The notes beneath the pieces were generated by a model. It searched no databases, was not told the origin of the DNA, and worked only from the letters and a program-made list of their open reading frames with translations. From Novosphingobium sp. PC22D (lineage in GTDB: Bacteria; Pseudomonadota; Alphaproteobacteria; Sphingomonadales; Sphingomonadaceae): 64,000 bases of DNA. The DNA lies in contig NZ_MWMO01000014.1 in NCBI RefSeq assembly GCF_002556635.1, positions 1 to 64,000 on the forward strand, given 5' to 3'. The position numbers and the translations under genes were made by a program. This document shows positions 52,810 through 62,582 of the stretch, piece after piece (positions within the stretch are counted from its first letter, which is position 1; each line of letters opens with the position of its first letter).

Positions 52810-54816
52810 TCACGCATCAATCATATCCGGATCGAGTTCACCGGCGCGGTTCTGGATGAACATGAAGCGGTGCTCGGGGTTGCGGCCCATGAGGCGGTCG
52901 ACGAGGTCCTTCACCGCGGCGCGGCCTTCGTATTCGGGGGGCAGGGTGATCCGCACGAGCGAGCGGGTTTCGGGATTCATCGTGGTTTCGCGCAATTGCT
53001 GCGGGTTCATCTCGCCCAGGCCCTTGAAGCGCCCGACTTCGACCTTCTTGCCCTTGAACTGCGTCGCTTCCAGCTCGGCGCGGTGGGCGTCGTCGCGGGC
53101 ATAGGCGGAGGTCGAGCCGGCGGTGAGGCGATAGAGCGGCGGCTGCGCGAGGTATAGGTGCCCCTTGCGCACGATCTCGGGCATCTCCTGGAAGAAGAAC
53201 GTCATCAGCAGCGTGGCGATATGCGCGCCGTCGACGTCGGCGTCGGTCATGATGATGATGCGGTCGTAGCGCAGGTTGTCGGGGTTGCAGTCCTTACGGA
53301 TGCCGCAGCCCAGCGCGAGCTGGAGGTCTGCGATTTCCTGATTGCCGCGAATCTTGTCGGCGCTGGCGCTGGCGACGTTGAGGATCTTGCCGCGGATCGG
53401 CAGGATCGCCTGGGTCTTGCGGTCGCGCGCCTGCTTGGCCGAGCCGCCCGCGCTGTCACCCTCGACGATGAACAACTCGGTCTCGCCGTCGCCTTCGCCC
53501 GAGCAGTCGGTGAGCTTTCCGGGCAGGCGCAGCTTCTTGGCGTTGGTCGCGGTCTTGCGTTTGACGTCGCGCTCGGCCTTGCGGCGCAGGCGCTCTTCCA
53601 TCCGCTCCATGACGTGGCCGAGCAGGGCCTTGCCGCGCTCCATGTTGTCGGTGAGGAAGTGGTCGAAGTGGTCGCGCACCGCGTTCTCGACGAGCCGCGC
53701 GGCCTCGGGCGAGGTCAGCCGGTCCTTGGTCTGCGACTGGAACTGCGGGTCGCGGATGAAGACCGAGAGCATGATCTCGCTGCCCACGAGCATATCGTCC
53801 GGCGTGATGTCCTTGGACTTCTTCTGGCCGACGAGATCGCCGAAGGCGCGGATGCCCTTGGTCAGCGCGGCGCGCAGACCCTGCTCGTGCGTGCCGCCGT
53901 CGGGTGTCGGGATGGTGTTGCAGTACCAGGAATAGGCGCCGTCCGAATAGAGCGGCCAGGCGACGGCCCATTCGACGCGGCCCTGCTCCTGCCCGCCCTC
54001 ACCGGCGGGAAAGGCCTGGGTCCCGGAAAAGAACTGGCTGGTCACGCATTCGCGCGCGCCGACCTGCTCTGCCAGGTGATCGGCCAGACCGCCGGGGAAC
54101 TGGAACACCGCTTCGGCGGGAACTTCCTCGCTCGCCAGTTCGGGGGAGCACTTCCAGCGGATCTCGACGCCGGCGAAGAGATAGGCCTTGGAGCGCACCA
54201 GCTTGAATAGGCGCAGCGGCTTGAACTTCTGTTCGCCGAAGATCTCGGTGTCGGGAATGAACGAGACGCTGGTGCCGCGCCGGTTGGGCGCGGCGCCGAT
54301 CTTCTGGAGGCCGCCCTGCGGCAGCCCGCGCGAGAATTCCTGCGCGTAAAGCTCCTTGTTGCGCGCCACCTCGATGCGCGTCAGCGTCGAGAGCGCGTTG
54401 ACCACCGAGACACCGACGCCGTGCAGGCCACCCGAGGTCGCGTAGGCCTTGCCGGAGAACTTGCCGCCCGAGTGAAGCGTGGTGAGGATCACCTCGAGCG
54501 CCGACTTGCCGGGATATTTGGGGTGCTCGTCGACCGGAATGCCGCGCCCGTTGTCGACGATCGTCAGCCGGCCCGCCGCGCCCGGCTCGGCCTCGAGCGT
54601 GACTTCGATGCGGTTGGCGTGGCCGGCCACCGCCTCGTCCATCGCGTTGTCGAGCACTTCGGCGGCGAGGTGGTGGAGCGCGCGCTCGTCCGTCCCGCCG
54701 ATGTACATGCCCGGCCGCCGCCGCACCGGCTCCAGCCCCTCGAGCACCTCGATCGCAGAACCATCGTAGGATTCCCCGCCCGGGGAGGGGAGCTTGTCAA
54801 ACAGGTCGTCGGCCAT
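52810..54816 (-). CDS. parE: DNA topoisomerase IV subunit B
   Basis: A 668-residue ATPase subunit of topoisomerase IV, which unlinks daughter chromosomes. The GHKL domain shows DNAMDEAVAGHA and DNGRGIPV. The transducer region follows, then the Toprim domain with EGDSAGGSAKQARDRKTQAI and DADVDGAHIATL. GyrB and ParE are alike. The length and the direct DxDxDG loop agree with ParE, and no gyrB-type insert is present. A palindromic repeat lies in the downstream gap. I used the ATG at 54816 giving MADDLFDKLPSPGG. Confidence 0.93.
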   Translation of the reverse strand: MADDLFDKLPSPGGESYDGSAIEVLEGLEPVRRRPGMYIGGTDERALHHLAAEVLDNAMDEAVAGHANRIEVTLEAEPGAAGRLTIVDNGRGIPVDEHPKYPGKSALEVILTTLHSGGKFSGKAYATSGGLHGVGVSVVNALSTLTRIEVARNKELYAQEFSRGLPQGGLQKIGAAPNRRGTSVSFIPDTEIFGEQKFKPLRLFKLVRSKAYLFAGVEIRWKCSPELASEEVPAEAVFQFPGGLADHLAEQVGARECVTSQFFSGTQAFPAGEGGQEQGRVEWAVAWPLYSDGAYSWYCNTIPTPDGGTHEQGLRAALTKGIRAFGDLVGQKKSKDITPDDMLVGSEIMLSVFIRDPQFQSQTKDRLTSPEAARLVENAVRDHFDHFLTDNMERGKALLGHVMERMEERLRRKAERDVKRKTATNAKKLRLPGKLTDCSGEGDGETELFIVEGDSAGGSAKQARDRKTQAILPIRGKILNVASASADKIRGNQEIADLQLALGCGIRKDCNPDNLRYDRIIIMTDADVDGAHIATLLMTFFFQEMPEIVRKGHLYLAQPPLYRLTAGSTSAYARDDAHRAELEATQFKGKKVEVGRFKGLGEMNPQQLRETTMNPETRSLVRITLPPEYEGRAAVKDLVDRLMGRNPEHRFMFIQNRAGELDPDMIDA

Positions 54817-54873
54817 GCCCAAGCCTATACCTGCGTGCGAATCCGCCGTGCAAGCGCGGGTTTTCGCTTATCC

Positions 54874-56034
54874 TCAGCGGCCGAACTTGGCGGGAGCGGG
54901 ACTGACGACGGTGGTTCCGCCCGCTGTCACCTCGCGCACTTCGAAGGCGCGCTCGATCTTGCCGTCGCGGGAAAAGCGGAACGGCCCGTCGAGGCCGAGG
55001 AACCCGCCGGGATCGAGCAGGCTGCGCACCGGGAATACCGTTCCGGGCTTCCAGCTCTTCGCCACCCGCAGCGAAAGCAGCACGGCGTCGTAGCCGAGCG
55101 TCGCGATGCGGTAGGGCTGCGCGCCGAAGCGCGAGCGATAGCTCTTGGTGAAACGGGCGAAGTTCTGGTCGCTGACCGCCGCGAACCAGGCGCCGCGCAG
55201 CGCCGGCGAGGCGGCGACGTCCTTTTCGCCGCTCCACAGCTCGGTGCCGAGAATGCGCGGGCCGGCTTCTCCGGCAGGCTTGAGCTGGGGGGCGGCGCGC
55301 GCGGCGAGGCTGCCCCCGTCGGCGATCAGCACGCCGCCGTAGCCGCCCTTTTCGGCGAGCCGCTTGGCGGCGCTGACGATCGAGGTGTTGGATCGGTCGT
55401 AGGCCTCCATCGCCACCACGCTGCCCCCGCCGGCGCGGACCGAGGCCATCAGCGCGTCGGAAGCGCGCTGGCCGTATTCGCCGCGCGGCACGAGCGCGCC
55501 GAAGGCACGAACGCCCGTGCCGATCGCGTAGTCGATCGTGCGGGCGACCGACTGGCCCGGCAAGTTGCCCATGATGAACACGTCGCGCGCCGAAGCGGTT
55601 TCGTCGTTGGAGAACGAGATCAGCGGCACGTCGGCCGGGCGCGCCGCGGCGACCACGGCGGGAATGTCGCTCGAAAGCAGCGGGCCGAGGATCAGCTTGT
55701 TGCCGTCGGAAACCGCGCGCCGCGCGGCCTCGCCGGGATTGGCGCTGGTGTCGTAGGTCGTGACGCGCAGGTTCTGCGCGTTGGTATCGAGCACCGCCAT
55801 CGTCGCGGCGTTGGCCAGTGACTGGCCGACCGCCGCGTTCGCGCCGCTCAGCGGCACGAGCAGGGCGACGCGGTGGCGCTCGGTATCGGTGGGCAGATCG
55901 GTCGGGGGGGGCGTCGGCGCGGGCGGCGGTGCCCGATCGACCGGGCCGGACTTGGGGATCACGCTACAGGCGCCCAGCAGGGCAAGCGCGCCTACCGCCA
56001 TCAGCTTGCGCCGTTCAAGCCGCTTTCCGAACAT
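54874..56034 (-). CDS. LppC/LpoA-like penicillin-binding protein activator
   Basis: A 386-residue lipoprotein with LLGAC lipobox (cysteine 23), a Pro-rich linker (about 30-50), and then a periplasmic-binding-protein-like domain (RVALLVPLSGANAAVGQSLANA onward). Members of this LppC/LpoA family bind penicillin-binding proteins in enterobacteria. The same fold is present in many alphaproteobacteria without known partner. It is divergent from rsmI, with 41 bp between the starts. Confidence 0.85.
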   Translation of the reverse strand: MFGKRLERRKLMAVGALALLGACSVIPKSGPVDRAPPPAPTPPPTDLPTDTERHRVALLVPLSGANAAVGQSLANAATMAVLDTNAQNLRVTTYDTSANPGEAARRAVSDGNKLILGPLLSSDIPAVVAAARPADVPLISFSNDETASARDVFIMGNLPGQSVARTIDYAIGTGVRAFGALVPRGEYGQRASDALMASVRAGGGSVVAMEAYDRSNTSIVSAAKRLAEKGGYGGVLIADGGSLAARAAPQLKPAGEAGPRILGTELWSGEKDVAASPALRGAWFAAVSDQNFARFTKSYRSRFGAQPYRIATLGYDAVLLSLRVAKSWKPGTVFPVRSLLDPGGFLGLDGPFRFSRDGKIERAFEVREVTAGGTTVVSPAPAKFGR

Positions 56035-56075
56035 CACTTGCCGCTCCCAGTCAAAATGCGCCATGGCATGAGGCC

Positions 56076-56903
56076 ATGGACGAGCACCTTTCGCCGGGCC
56101 TCTACTTGGTGGCAACCCCTCTTGGCAATCTTGGCGACATCACGCGCCGGGCCGTGGAGATTTTGCAGCAGGTATCGATAGTTGCATGCGAGGACACGCG
56201 TGTGACGGGCCGCCTGCTGCATCATCTCGGCATCGACGCGAGGATGGTGCGCTATGACGATCACGCCTCGCCGGCCGACCGCGACCGTTTGCTCGAGACG
56301 ATGCGCGGCGCGCCGGTCGCCCTGGTCAGCGACGCGGGGACCCCGCTGGTCTCCGACCCCGGCTACCGCCTGGTGCGGGCGGCGCGCGAGGCCGGGATCT
56401 ACGTCACCGGCATTCCGGGGCCGAGCGCGGCGGTGCTGGCGCTCACGCTCTCGGGGCTGCCCAACGACCGGTTCCTCTTTGCCGGATTCCTCCCGGTGAA
56501 AGCCAAGGCGCGCGGCGACGTGCTGGCCGAACTCGGCGGGGTGCCGGCGACGCTGATTTTCTACGAGACCGCGCCGCGCCTGCTCGCCGCGCTCGCGGCG
56601 ATCGCAGAGGTCTTGCCTGGTCGGGACGTCGTGGTGGCGCGCGAATTGACCAAGAAGTTCGAGGAGTGCCGCAAGGGCCCGCCTGCCGACCTGATCGCGC
56701 ATTACGAGGCGCATCCGCCCAAGGGCGAGATCGTGCTGCTGGTCGCCCCTCCGTCCGACCAGCCTTCGGCCGAGGTCGACGTCGACGCCTTGCTGCGCGC
56801 GGCGCTGGCGGAGGCGAAACCGTCGCAGGCCGCCGCCTCGGTGGCGAAGGCGACGGGGCTCGAGCGCAAGACGCTCTACGCCCGGGCGCTCGACCTCAAA
56901 TGA
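56076..56903 (+). CDS. rsmI: 16S rRNA 2'-O-ribose C1402 methyltransferase
   Basis: A 275-residue methyltransferase of the tetrapyrrole-methylase fold. Family segments are YLVATPLGNLGDITRRAVEI, ACEDTRVTGRLL, LVSDAGTPLVSDPGYRLV and FAGFLPVKAKAR. RsmI methylates C1402 in the ribosomal decoding centre. Its stop overlaps the yraN start as ATGA. The start at 56076 is the first in frame, and divergent from the LppC-like gene. Confidence 0.96.
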   Translation: MDEHLSPGLYLVATPLGNLGDITRRAVEILQQVSIVACEDTRVTGRLLHHLGIDARMVRYDDHASPADRDRLLETMRGAPVALVSDAGTPLVSDPGYRLVRAAREAGIYVTGIPGPSAAVLALTLSGLPNDRFLFAGFLPVKAKARGDVLAELGGVPATLIFYETAPRLLAALAAIAEVLPGRDVVVARELTKKFEECRKGPPADLIAHYEAHPPKGEIVLLVAPPSDQPSAEVDVDALLRAALAEAKPSQAAASVAKATGLERKTLYARALDLK

Positions 56904-57262
56904 CCAAGGCGCGGCGCCGGGCCGAAGCGCGGGGGCGGCGCGGCGAGACGCTGGCGGCATGGTTCCTGCGTCTTCAGGGCTGGCGCGTGCTCGGCCGCCG
57001 GGTGCGCACGCCGCGCGGCGAAGTCGATCTTGTGGTGCGGCGCGGACGCACCGTTTGCTTCGTTGAGGTCAAGTGGCGCCGCGACCCGACCTCGCGCGAC
57101 CTGGCGATCGATTCGCGGCGCTTGCGGCGGGTGGAATCGGCGGTGGAGGTGATCGCGGCCCGCTATGCCAGGCCCGGCGACAGTGTCAGGATCGATGTCC
57201 TGCTGCTGTCGCCGGGGCGCTGGCCACGCCGCATCGAGAACGCGTCTCAATTCGGCGCATGA
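56900..57262 (+). CDS. YraN family (UPF0102) nuclease-like protein
   Basis: A 120-residue protein with the restriction-endonuclease-like core of the YraN family: RGRRGETLAAWFLRLQGWRV, then GEVDLVVRRGRTVCFVEVKWR (D, E and K of the PD-(D/E)XK pattern). YraN is commonly next to rsmI in this position and may be involved in replication or recombination, but its function is unproved. It overlaps the rsmI stop by four bases. Confidence 0.93.
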   Translation: MTKARRRAEARGRRGETLAAWFLRLQGWRVLGRRVRTPRGEVDLVVRRGRTVCFVEVKWRRDPTSRDLAIDSRRLRRVESAVEVIAARYARPGDSVRIDVLLLSPGRWPRRIENASQFGA

Positions 57263-57412
57263 CTCATGCGCGGGGGGACACGCGGCGGGGCGGGCCGCGA
57301 GGAAGGACGCATGGGTCGGCGGACTCGGTGACTGTCCGACCCGAAAGCTATCGCGATCTCGCGCGAATCCGATTAAGCGGCCCTCGGGCGAAACCCTCGG
57401 ACGGGAATTGAG

Positions 57413-58384
57413 ATGAAATTACGCATCGCGGTCCAGATGGACCCACTGGAAACGATCAATATCGCCGGCGATTCCTCGTTCGCGCTGATGCTCGCGGCGC
57501 AGGCACGCGGGCACGAGGTGTTTCACTACGACGTCCGCTCGCTCGCCTACGACACCTCGATCGGGGCGGCAGGCGCGCTCACCGCCTGGGCCGCGCCCGT
57601 GACTCTGCAGCGCGAGGAGGGCGACCACTTCACGCGTGGCGACTACCGCATCGTCGATCTCGCGCACGACATCGACGTGGTGCTGATGCGACAGGACCCT
57701 CCGTTCGACCTGGGCTACATAACCGGCACGCACCTGCTCGAACGGCTTGCCGGACGCACGCTGGTGGTCAACGACCCGGTCTCGGTGCGCAATGCGCCGG
57801 AGAAGGTCTTCGTGCTCGATTTCGCGCAGTTCATGCCGCCGACCTTCATTGCCCGAAGGATCGATGACGTGCGCCGATTCCATGCCGCGCATCCCGGCGA
57901 ACTCGTGGTCAAGCCGCTCCACGGCAACGGCGGCAAGGCGGTGTTTCGCGTGCCCGCCGACGGATCGAACCTCGGCGCGCTGACCGAACTGTTCGGTCAG
58001 GTCTGGCCCGAGCCGTTCATGGTCCAGCCCTTCCTTCCCTCGGTCTCCGAGGGCGACAAGCGCATCGTGCTGGTCGACGGCGAATTTGCCGGCGCGATCA
58101 ACCGCAAGCCGGGCGAGGGCGAGTTCCGTTCCAACCTCGCGGTCGGGGGCTATGCCGAGGCGGCAACGCTCACTTCACGCGAAGAGGAGATCTGTTCGAC
58201 GCTCGGTCCGGAACTCAAGGCCCGGGGCCTCGTTTTCGTCGGTATCGACGTAATAGGCGGCCAATGGCTTACCGAAATCAACGTGACCTCGCCCACGGGC
58301 ATCGTCGCGATAGACAAGTTCAACGGCACCGACACGGGTGCCGCGATCCTCGAGGCGATCGAGCGGCGCCACGCCGCGATGTGA
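57413..58384 (+). CDS. gshB: Glutathione synthetase
   Basis: A 323-residue ATP-grasp ligase joining gamma-glutamylcysteine and glycine. Conserved segments are IAVQMDPLETINIAGDSSFAL, MRQDPPFDLGYI, VKPLHGNGGKAVFRV and FVGIDVIGGQWLTEINVTSPTG. Length matches the family. A large block of GSH-dependent genes elsewhere in the window (HCCA isomerase-like, glutaredoxin fusion, GFA) would draw on it. The dedA gene follows 16 bp downstream. Confidence 0.97.
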   Translation: MKLRIAVQMDPLETINIAGDSSFALMLAAQARGHEVFHYDVRSLAYDTSIGAAGALTAWAAPVTLQREEGDHFTRGDYRIVDLAHDIDVVLMRQDPPFDLGYITGTHLLERLAGRTLVVNDPVSVRNAPEKVFVLDFAQFMPPTFIARRIDDVRRFHAAHPGELVVKPLHGNGGKAVFRVPADGSNLGALTELFGQVWPEPFMVQPFLPSVSEGDKRIVLVDGEFAGAINRKPGEGEFRSNLAVGGYAEAATLTSREEEICSTLGPELKARGLVFVGIDVIGGQWLTEINVTSPTGIVAIDKFNGTDTGAAILEAIERRHAAM

Positions 58385-58400
58385 CCGGCGGGGCCGCCTG

Positions 58401-59000
58401 ATGGACGGCCTCGTCATCCGATTCATCGAGATGGGCGGCTACTGGGGCATCGCGTTCCTGATGGCGCTGGAAAACATCTTCCCGCCGATCCCGTCCGAAC
58501 TCATCATGGGCATCGGCGGGATCTCGGTGGCACGCGGCAACATGGATATCGTGCCTTTGCTCATCGCCGGAACCATCGGCGCGACGCTGGGCAACTACGT
58601 CCTGTTCCTCGCCGGAGACCGCCTGGGCTATGAGCGGCTGCATCCGCTGATCGACCGCTGGGGCCGCTGGCTGACGATGACCTGGGAGGATGTCGAGGGC
58701 GCAGGCCGATTCTTCCGCAAGCACGGCCAGTGGGTCGTATTCCTCATGCGTTTCATGCCGCTGTTCCGCACGATCGTGTCGATCCCTGCAGGCCTCGCGC
58801 ACATGAACCACGTCCAGTTCCTCACCTATACCGCGCTGGGCTCGGCGATCTGGAACATCGCGCTGATCAAGGCGGGCGAGTGGCTCGGCGGGCAGTTCGC
58901 CGAGGCCGAGAAGTGGCTGGGCTGGGCGACCGTGGCGGTCGCGGTCGGGGCACTCGCCTGGTATCTGTGGCGCGTGATCCGCTGGCGCCCGGCGAACTGA
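58401..59000 (+). CDS. DedA-family membrane protein
   Basis: A 199-residue integral membrane protein with about five helices. The family motif FFRKHGQWVVFLMRFMPLFRTIVSIPAG (an F-x-R-x3-P-x-x-R-x3-PAG pattern) is present, along with ALENIFPPIPSE. DedA proteins flip undecaprenyl-phosphate or similar lipids. ATG at 58401 gives MDGLVIRFIEMGGYWG. It follows gshB with 16 bp and converges on xerC. Confidence 0.9.
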   Translation: MDGLVIRFIEMGGYWGIAFLMALENIFPPIPSELIMGIGGISVARGNMDIVPLLIAGTIGATLGNYVLFLAGDRLGYERLHPLIDRWGRWLTMTWEDVEGAGRFFRKHGQWVVFLMRFMPLFRTIVSIPAGLAHMNHVQFLTYTALGSAIWNIALIKAGEWLGGQFAEAEKWLGWATVAVAVGALAWYLWRVIRWRPAN

Positions 59001-59010
59001 GGCGCGCGTA

Positions 59011-59907
59011 TCAGTCCGCCTCGCGCGGGTGCGCGCTGCGATAGACGTCGAGCAGCGTCGCCGCGTCCACCTTGGTGTAGATCTGCGTCGATCCCAGGCT
59101 GGCGTGACCCAGCAGTTCCTGCAGGCTGCGCAAGTCCGCGCCCGCGCCGAGCAGGTGCGTCGCGAAGGAGTGTCGCAACGCATGCGGAGTGGCGCTTTCG
59201 GGCAGGCCGAGCATCACCCGCGCCCGCGCCATCGCGCGCTGGACCATGCCTTGCGACAACGCGCCGCCCTTGGCGCCGCGGAACAGCGCCTTGTCGGGTT
59301 CGAGCGGCCAGGGGCACTTGGTGACATAGTCGGAAACCGCCTCGCGCACGACCGGCAGCACCGGAACCGCGCGCTGCTTGCCGCCCTTGCCGGTCACGAC
59401 CAGCGTCTCGCCGATCGGATGTGCGCGGCCCTTGAGCGAAAGCGCCTCGGCAATGCGCATTCCCGCGCCGTAGAGCAGGAACAGCACCGCCCGGTCGCGC
59501 GCGCCGATCCAGGGCTCGCTGGCATCCTCGCCAACCGCGAGCATGAGGTTGACCGCCTCGTCGGGCGTCACCGGGCGCGGCAGCCCTTTCTTGACGCGCG
59601 GACCGCGCAGGCGCGGCCGGCTCTCGGCATCGCGCCCCGCCTGTTCGCGCGCGAAGGCAAGGAAGCCCTTGAGCGCGGACAGTTCGCGCGCCGCCGAGAC
59701 GTTGCCGATCCCCTCGCCGCGCCGGGTGGCGAGCTGCCGGCGCAAGTCGCCCGTACCGAGCCGGGCCAGCGCGTTCCAGTCGGTCTCGCCCAGCGCATCG
59801 AGGAGGCGCGCGGCGGTCGCGACATAAGCGCGCACCGTGTGCGGGCTGCGGCGGCGCCCCTGCGCCAGATGCGCGCCCCAGGCTTCGAGAATGTCTGCCC
59901 GCGTCAT
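59011..59907 (-). CDS. xerC: Tyrosine recombinase XerC
   Basis: A 298-residue integrase-family recombinase that resolves chromosome dimers at dif with XerD. Residues are R151, K174, H242-x2-R245, H268 and nucleophile Y277 in STQIYTKV. The N-terminal SAM-like core-binding domain comes first. It ends in a C-terminal tail without extension. It overlaps hemW by four bases, a common sphingomonad pairing. XerD is the alternative assignment. Confidence 0.9.
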   Translation of the reverse strand: MTRADILEAWGAHLAQGRRRSPHTVRAYVATAARLLDALGETDWNALARLGTGDLRRQLATRRGEGIGNVSAARELSALKGFLAFAREQAGRDAESRPRLRGPRVKKGLPRPVTPDEAVNLMLAVGEDASEPWIGARDRAVLFLLYGAGMRIAEALSLKGRAHPIGETLVVTGKGGKQRAVPVLPVVREAVSDYVTKCPWPLEPDKALFRGAKGGALSQGMVQRAMARARVMLGLPESATPHALRHSFATHLLGAGADLRSLQELLGHASLGSTQIYTKVDAATLLDVYRSAHPREAD

Positions 59908-61073
59908 GCCGCGAGCAGGTCGGCGGGGACCAGTTCGCCGAGCAGTGCGTCGAGCAGCGGCATGCCCGCCCCGGTCACGCCGAGCCGCGAGCCCTCGCGC
60001 CAGATCAGTCCCCGCGCGGCGTAGAACGCGGCCTTGTCCCCGTCGACGAGCGCGGTGGACGCCACGCCGAGGCGGAGGGCGAGACGGTCGAGATCGACGC
60101 CTTCGGCAAGCCGCAGGCCCATCAGCATGGCTTCGGAGGCCTGTTCGCGGGGATGCAGCGGTCGCGTCTTGCTGGTGCCGTGGCCACTCGCGGCGATTGC
60201 CTCGAGCCAGTTCTCGGGCTTGCGGTGGCGCTGCGTGGCGAGGCCGCCGCGGCGTCCGTGCGCGCCGGGTCCGATCCCGAAATAGTCGTGATAGCGCCAG
60301 TAGGTGAGGTTGTGCCGGCTCTCCTCGCCCGGGCGCGCATGGTTGCTGATCTCGTAGGCGGGCAGCCCCGCTTCGGCGGTGACCGCGCGGGTCAGGTCGA
60401 ACAGGTCGGCGGCGGCATCGTCGTCGAGCGGCGCGAGCGCGCCCGTACGCGCCAGCGTGGCGAAGCGGGTCCCCGGCTCGATGGTGAGCTGGTAAAGCGA
60501 AAGGTGCCCCGTGCCGAACCCCAGCGCGCGGTGGAGCTGGGCTTCCCAGTCGGCGGAGGACTGGCTTGGAAGCGCATAGATCAGATCGAACGAGACCCGC
60601 GCGAAGTGGCGCTGCGCCACCTCGAGCGCGGCAAGTCCTTCGGCGGCGTCGTGCACCCGGCCGAGAAAGCGCAGCGCCGCGTCATCGAGCGACTGGAGCC
60701 CGAGCGAGACGCGATTGACCCCGGCGCTCGCCAGCGCGGCGTAGTTCGCCGCCTCGACCGAGGAGGGATTGCCCTCCAGCGTGATCTCGATGCCCGGCGC
60801 GAACCCCCAGAGCCGCTCGGCCTCGGCAAGCAGTCCGGCGACGAGGGCAGGGGGCATGAGCGAGGGCGTGCCGCCGCCGAAGAACACCGAGCCGAGCGGC
60901 GCGCCGTCCGATAGGGCGGCTTCGTGGCGCATGTCCGCGATCAGCGCGTCGCGCCAGCGCGCATGATCGACGCTCTCGCGCACATGGCTGTTGAAGTCGC
61001 AGTAGGGGCACTTCGCCAGGCAGAACGGCCAGTGGATATAGAGGGCGCCCCGGGGCGGCGATTCGCGTGTCAT
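59904..61073 (-). CDS. hemW: Radical SAM haem chaperone HemW
   Basis: A 389-residue radical SAM protein. The iron-sulfur cysteines are C17, C21 and C24 in FCLAKCPYCDFNSH (C-x3-C-x2-C). The rest follows the HemN/HemW fold with FGGGTPSLMPP, LEGNPSS and NRVSLGLQS. HemW lacks the coproporphyrinogen oxidase-specific residues and acts in haem delivery. The gene overlaps xerC by ATGA and lies near rdgB and rph. Confidence 0.93.
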   Translation of the reverse strand: MTRESPPRGALYIHWPFCLAKCPYCDFNSHVRESVDHARWRDALIADMRHEAALSDGAPLGSVFFGGGTPSLMPPALVAGLLAEAERLWGFAPGIEITLEGNPSSVEAANYAALASAGVNRVSLGLQSLDDAALRFLGRVHDAAEGLAALEVAQRHFARVSFDLIYALPSQSSADWEAQLHRALGFGTGHLSLYQLTIEPGTRFATLARTGALAPLDDDAAADLFDLTRAVTAEAGLPAYEISNHARPGEESRHNLTYWRYHDYFGIGPGAHGRRGGLATQRHRKPENWLEAIAASGHGTSKTRPLHPREQASEAMLMGLRLAEGVDLDRLALRLGVASTALVDGDKAAFYAARGLIWREGSRLGVTGAGMPLLDALLGELVPADLLAA

Positions 61074-61163
61074 CGCGGCCTTATGCCCGATCGCAGATCG
61101 CGCGGGAAATCGGCGCGGATCGACAAGCCGTGCGGGCCTGCGGCGGCGTGCCCGGCGAAGCGG

Positions 61164-61787
61164 TCAGAAATTCGCGGCGACGAGCTTGGCGAAGGCGTCG
61201 GCGCGGTGGCTCATCGCCTGCTTCTCGGCCGGGTCGAGCTCGGCGAAGGTGACGTCGCGGCCCCTGGGGACGAACACGGGATCGTAGCCGAAGCCCATCG
61301 TCCCGCGCGGCGGCCAGGAGAAGGTGCCGTCGATCCGCCCCTCGTAGACCGCCTCGTCGCCCTCGGGCCAGGCGATCGCGAGAACGCAGGAGAACCAGCA
61401 CGAGCGGTCGGTCTGCGGCCCAAGCTCGCACAGCATGCCCTCGACCTTGCCCATCGCCATGTACCAGTCGCGCCCCTGCGGCCCCTCGAACCATTGCCGC
61501 TCGGCCCAGTCGGCGGTGTAGACCCCCGGCCGGCCGTCGAGCGCCGCGACCGAGAGGCCGCTGTCGTCCGCAAGCGCCGGAAGCTGCGAGGCCTTCGCCG
61601 CCGCGTGCGCCTTGATCAGCGCGTTCTCGACGAAGGTCGTGCCGGTCTCGGCGGGCTCGGGCAGGCCGAGCGCGCCCGCCGAGAGACACTCGATCCCGTA
61701 GGGCGCGAGCAAGGCGCCGATTTCGCGCAGCTTGCCCGCGTTGTGCGTGGCGATGACCAGCTTGCCGCCGCCGAGCCGCCGTGTCAC
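61164..61787 (-). CDS. rdgB: XTP/dITP pyrophosphatase RdgB (HAM1)
   Basis: A 207-residue NTP pyrophosphatase that removes ITP, dITP and XTP. Motifs are VIATHNAGKLREI, FVENALIKA, ALADDSGLSVAALDG, GFGYDPVFVP and KQAMSHRADAF. It starts at GTG 61787, which overlaps the rph stop as GTGA. This agrees with the N-terminal family start and the rph-rdgB operon. Confidence 0.96.
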   Translation of the reverse strand: MTRRLGGGKLVIATHNAGKLREIGALLAPYGIECLSAGALGLPEPAETGTTFVENALIKAHAAAKASQLPALADDSGLSVAALDGRPGVYTADWAERQWFEGPQGRDWYMAMGKVEGMLCELGPQTDRSCWFSCVLAIAWPEGDEAVYEGRIDGTFSWPPRGTMGFGYDPVFVPRGRDVTFAELDPAEKQAMSHRADAFAKLVAANF

Positions 61788-62500
61788 TGGCCCACCGCCT
61801 TGGCCTGCTCCGCGAAGATCTTCTCGCAGCCGATGCGCGCGAGCCGCAGCAGGCGCAGCAGGTTCTCCTCGTCGTATGGCGCGCCCTCGGCGGTGGCCTG
61901 CGCCTCGGCGATCAGGCCGCCCTCGATCAGCACGAAGTTGGCATCGGCATCCGCCGAGCTGTCCTCGATGTAGTCGAGATCGAGCACCGGGGTGCCCTCG
62001 TGGATGCCACAGGAGATGGCGGCGACGCGGCCCGAAAGCGGGTCGTCCTTGATCTTCCCCTCCGCGATCAGCTTGTCGACCGCGAGGCGCAGCGCGATCC
62101 ATGCGCCAGAAATCGAGGCGGTGCGAGTGCCGCCGTCGGCCTGGATCACGTCGCAGTCGAGCACGATCTGGCGTTCGCCCAGCTTCTTCATGTCGCAGAC
62201 CGCTCGCAGCGAGCGGCCGATCAGGCGCTGGATCTCCTGAGTGCGGCCCGACTGCTTGCCCTTGGCCGCCTCACGGCTGCCGCGCGTATGCGTGGCCCGC
62301 GGCAGCATCGAGTATTCCGCGGTAACCCAGCCTTCGCCCTTGCCGCGCAGGAAAGGCGGTACCTTCTCCTCGACGGACGCGGTGACGAGCACGCGCGTTT
62401 CGCCGAAGGAGATCAGCACCGATCCCTCGGCGTGCTTGGTGAAGCCGGTCTGGATTTCGATGGCGCGCATTTCGTCAGGCGCGCGGCCGGAAGGTCGCAT
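61784..62500 (-). CDS. rph: Ribonuclease PH
   Basis: A 238-residue phosphorolytic exoribonuclease that trims tRNA 3' ends. Features are MRPSGRAPDEMRAIEIQTGF, SVEEKVPPFLRGKGEGWVTA, and EIQRLIGRSLRAVCD, LDCDVIQADGGTRTASISGAW. It is divergent from hrcA, with a 82-bp gap. No CIRCE element is visible in that gap. Confidence 0.97.
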   Translation of the reverse strand: MRPSGRAPDEMRAIEIQTGFTKHAEGSVLISFGETRVLVTASVEEKVPPFLRGKGEGWVTAEYSMLPRATHTRGSREAAKGKQSGRTQEIQRLIGRSLRAVCDMKKLGERQIVLDCDVIQADGGTRTASISGAWIALRLAVDKLIAEGKIKDDPLSGRVAAISCGIHEGTPVLDLDYIEDSSADADANFVLIEGGLIAEAQATAEGAPYDEENLLRLLRLARIGCEKIFAEQAKAVGQ

Positions 62501-62582
62501 GGGCAATACTCGTTGTGGATGTCGCGCGGCTCCTTCGCGCATTGCTCTTGAGGCTGCAAGACCGATGCTTAAATTGGCGGGC

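Noticed and set aside
62501..62582. A CIRCE element between rph and hrcA
   Set aside because: No TTAGCACTC-N9-GAGTGCTAA is present in the gap.
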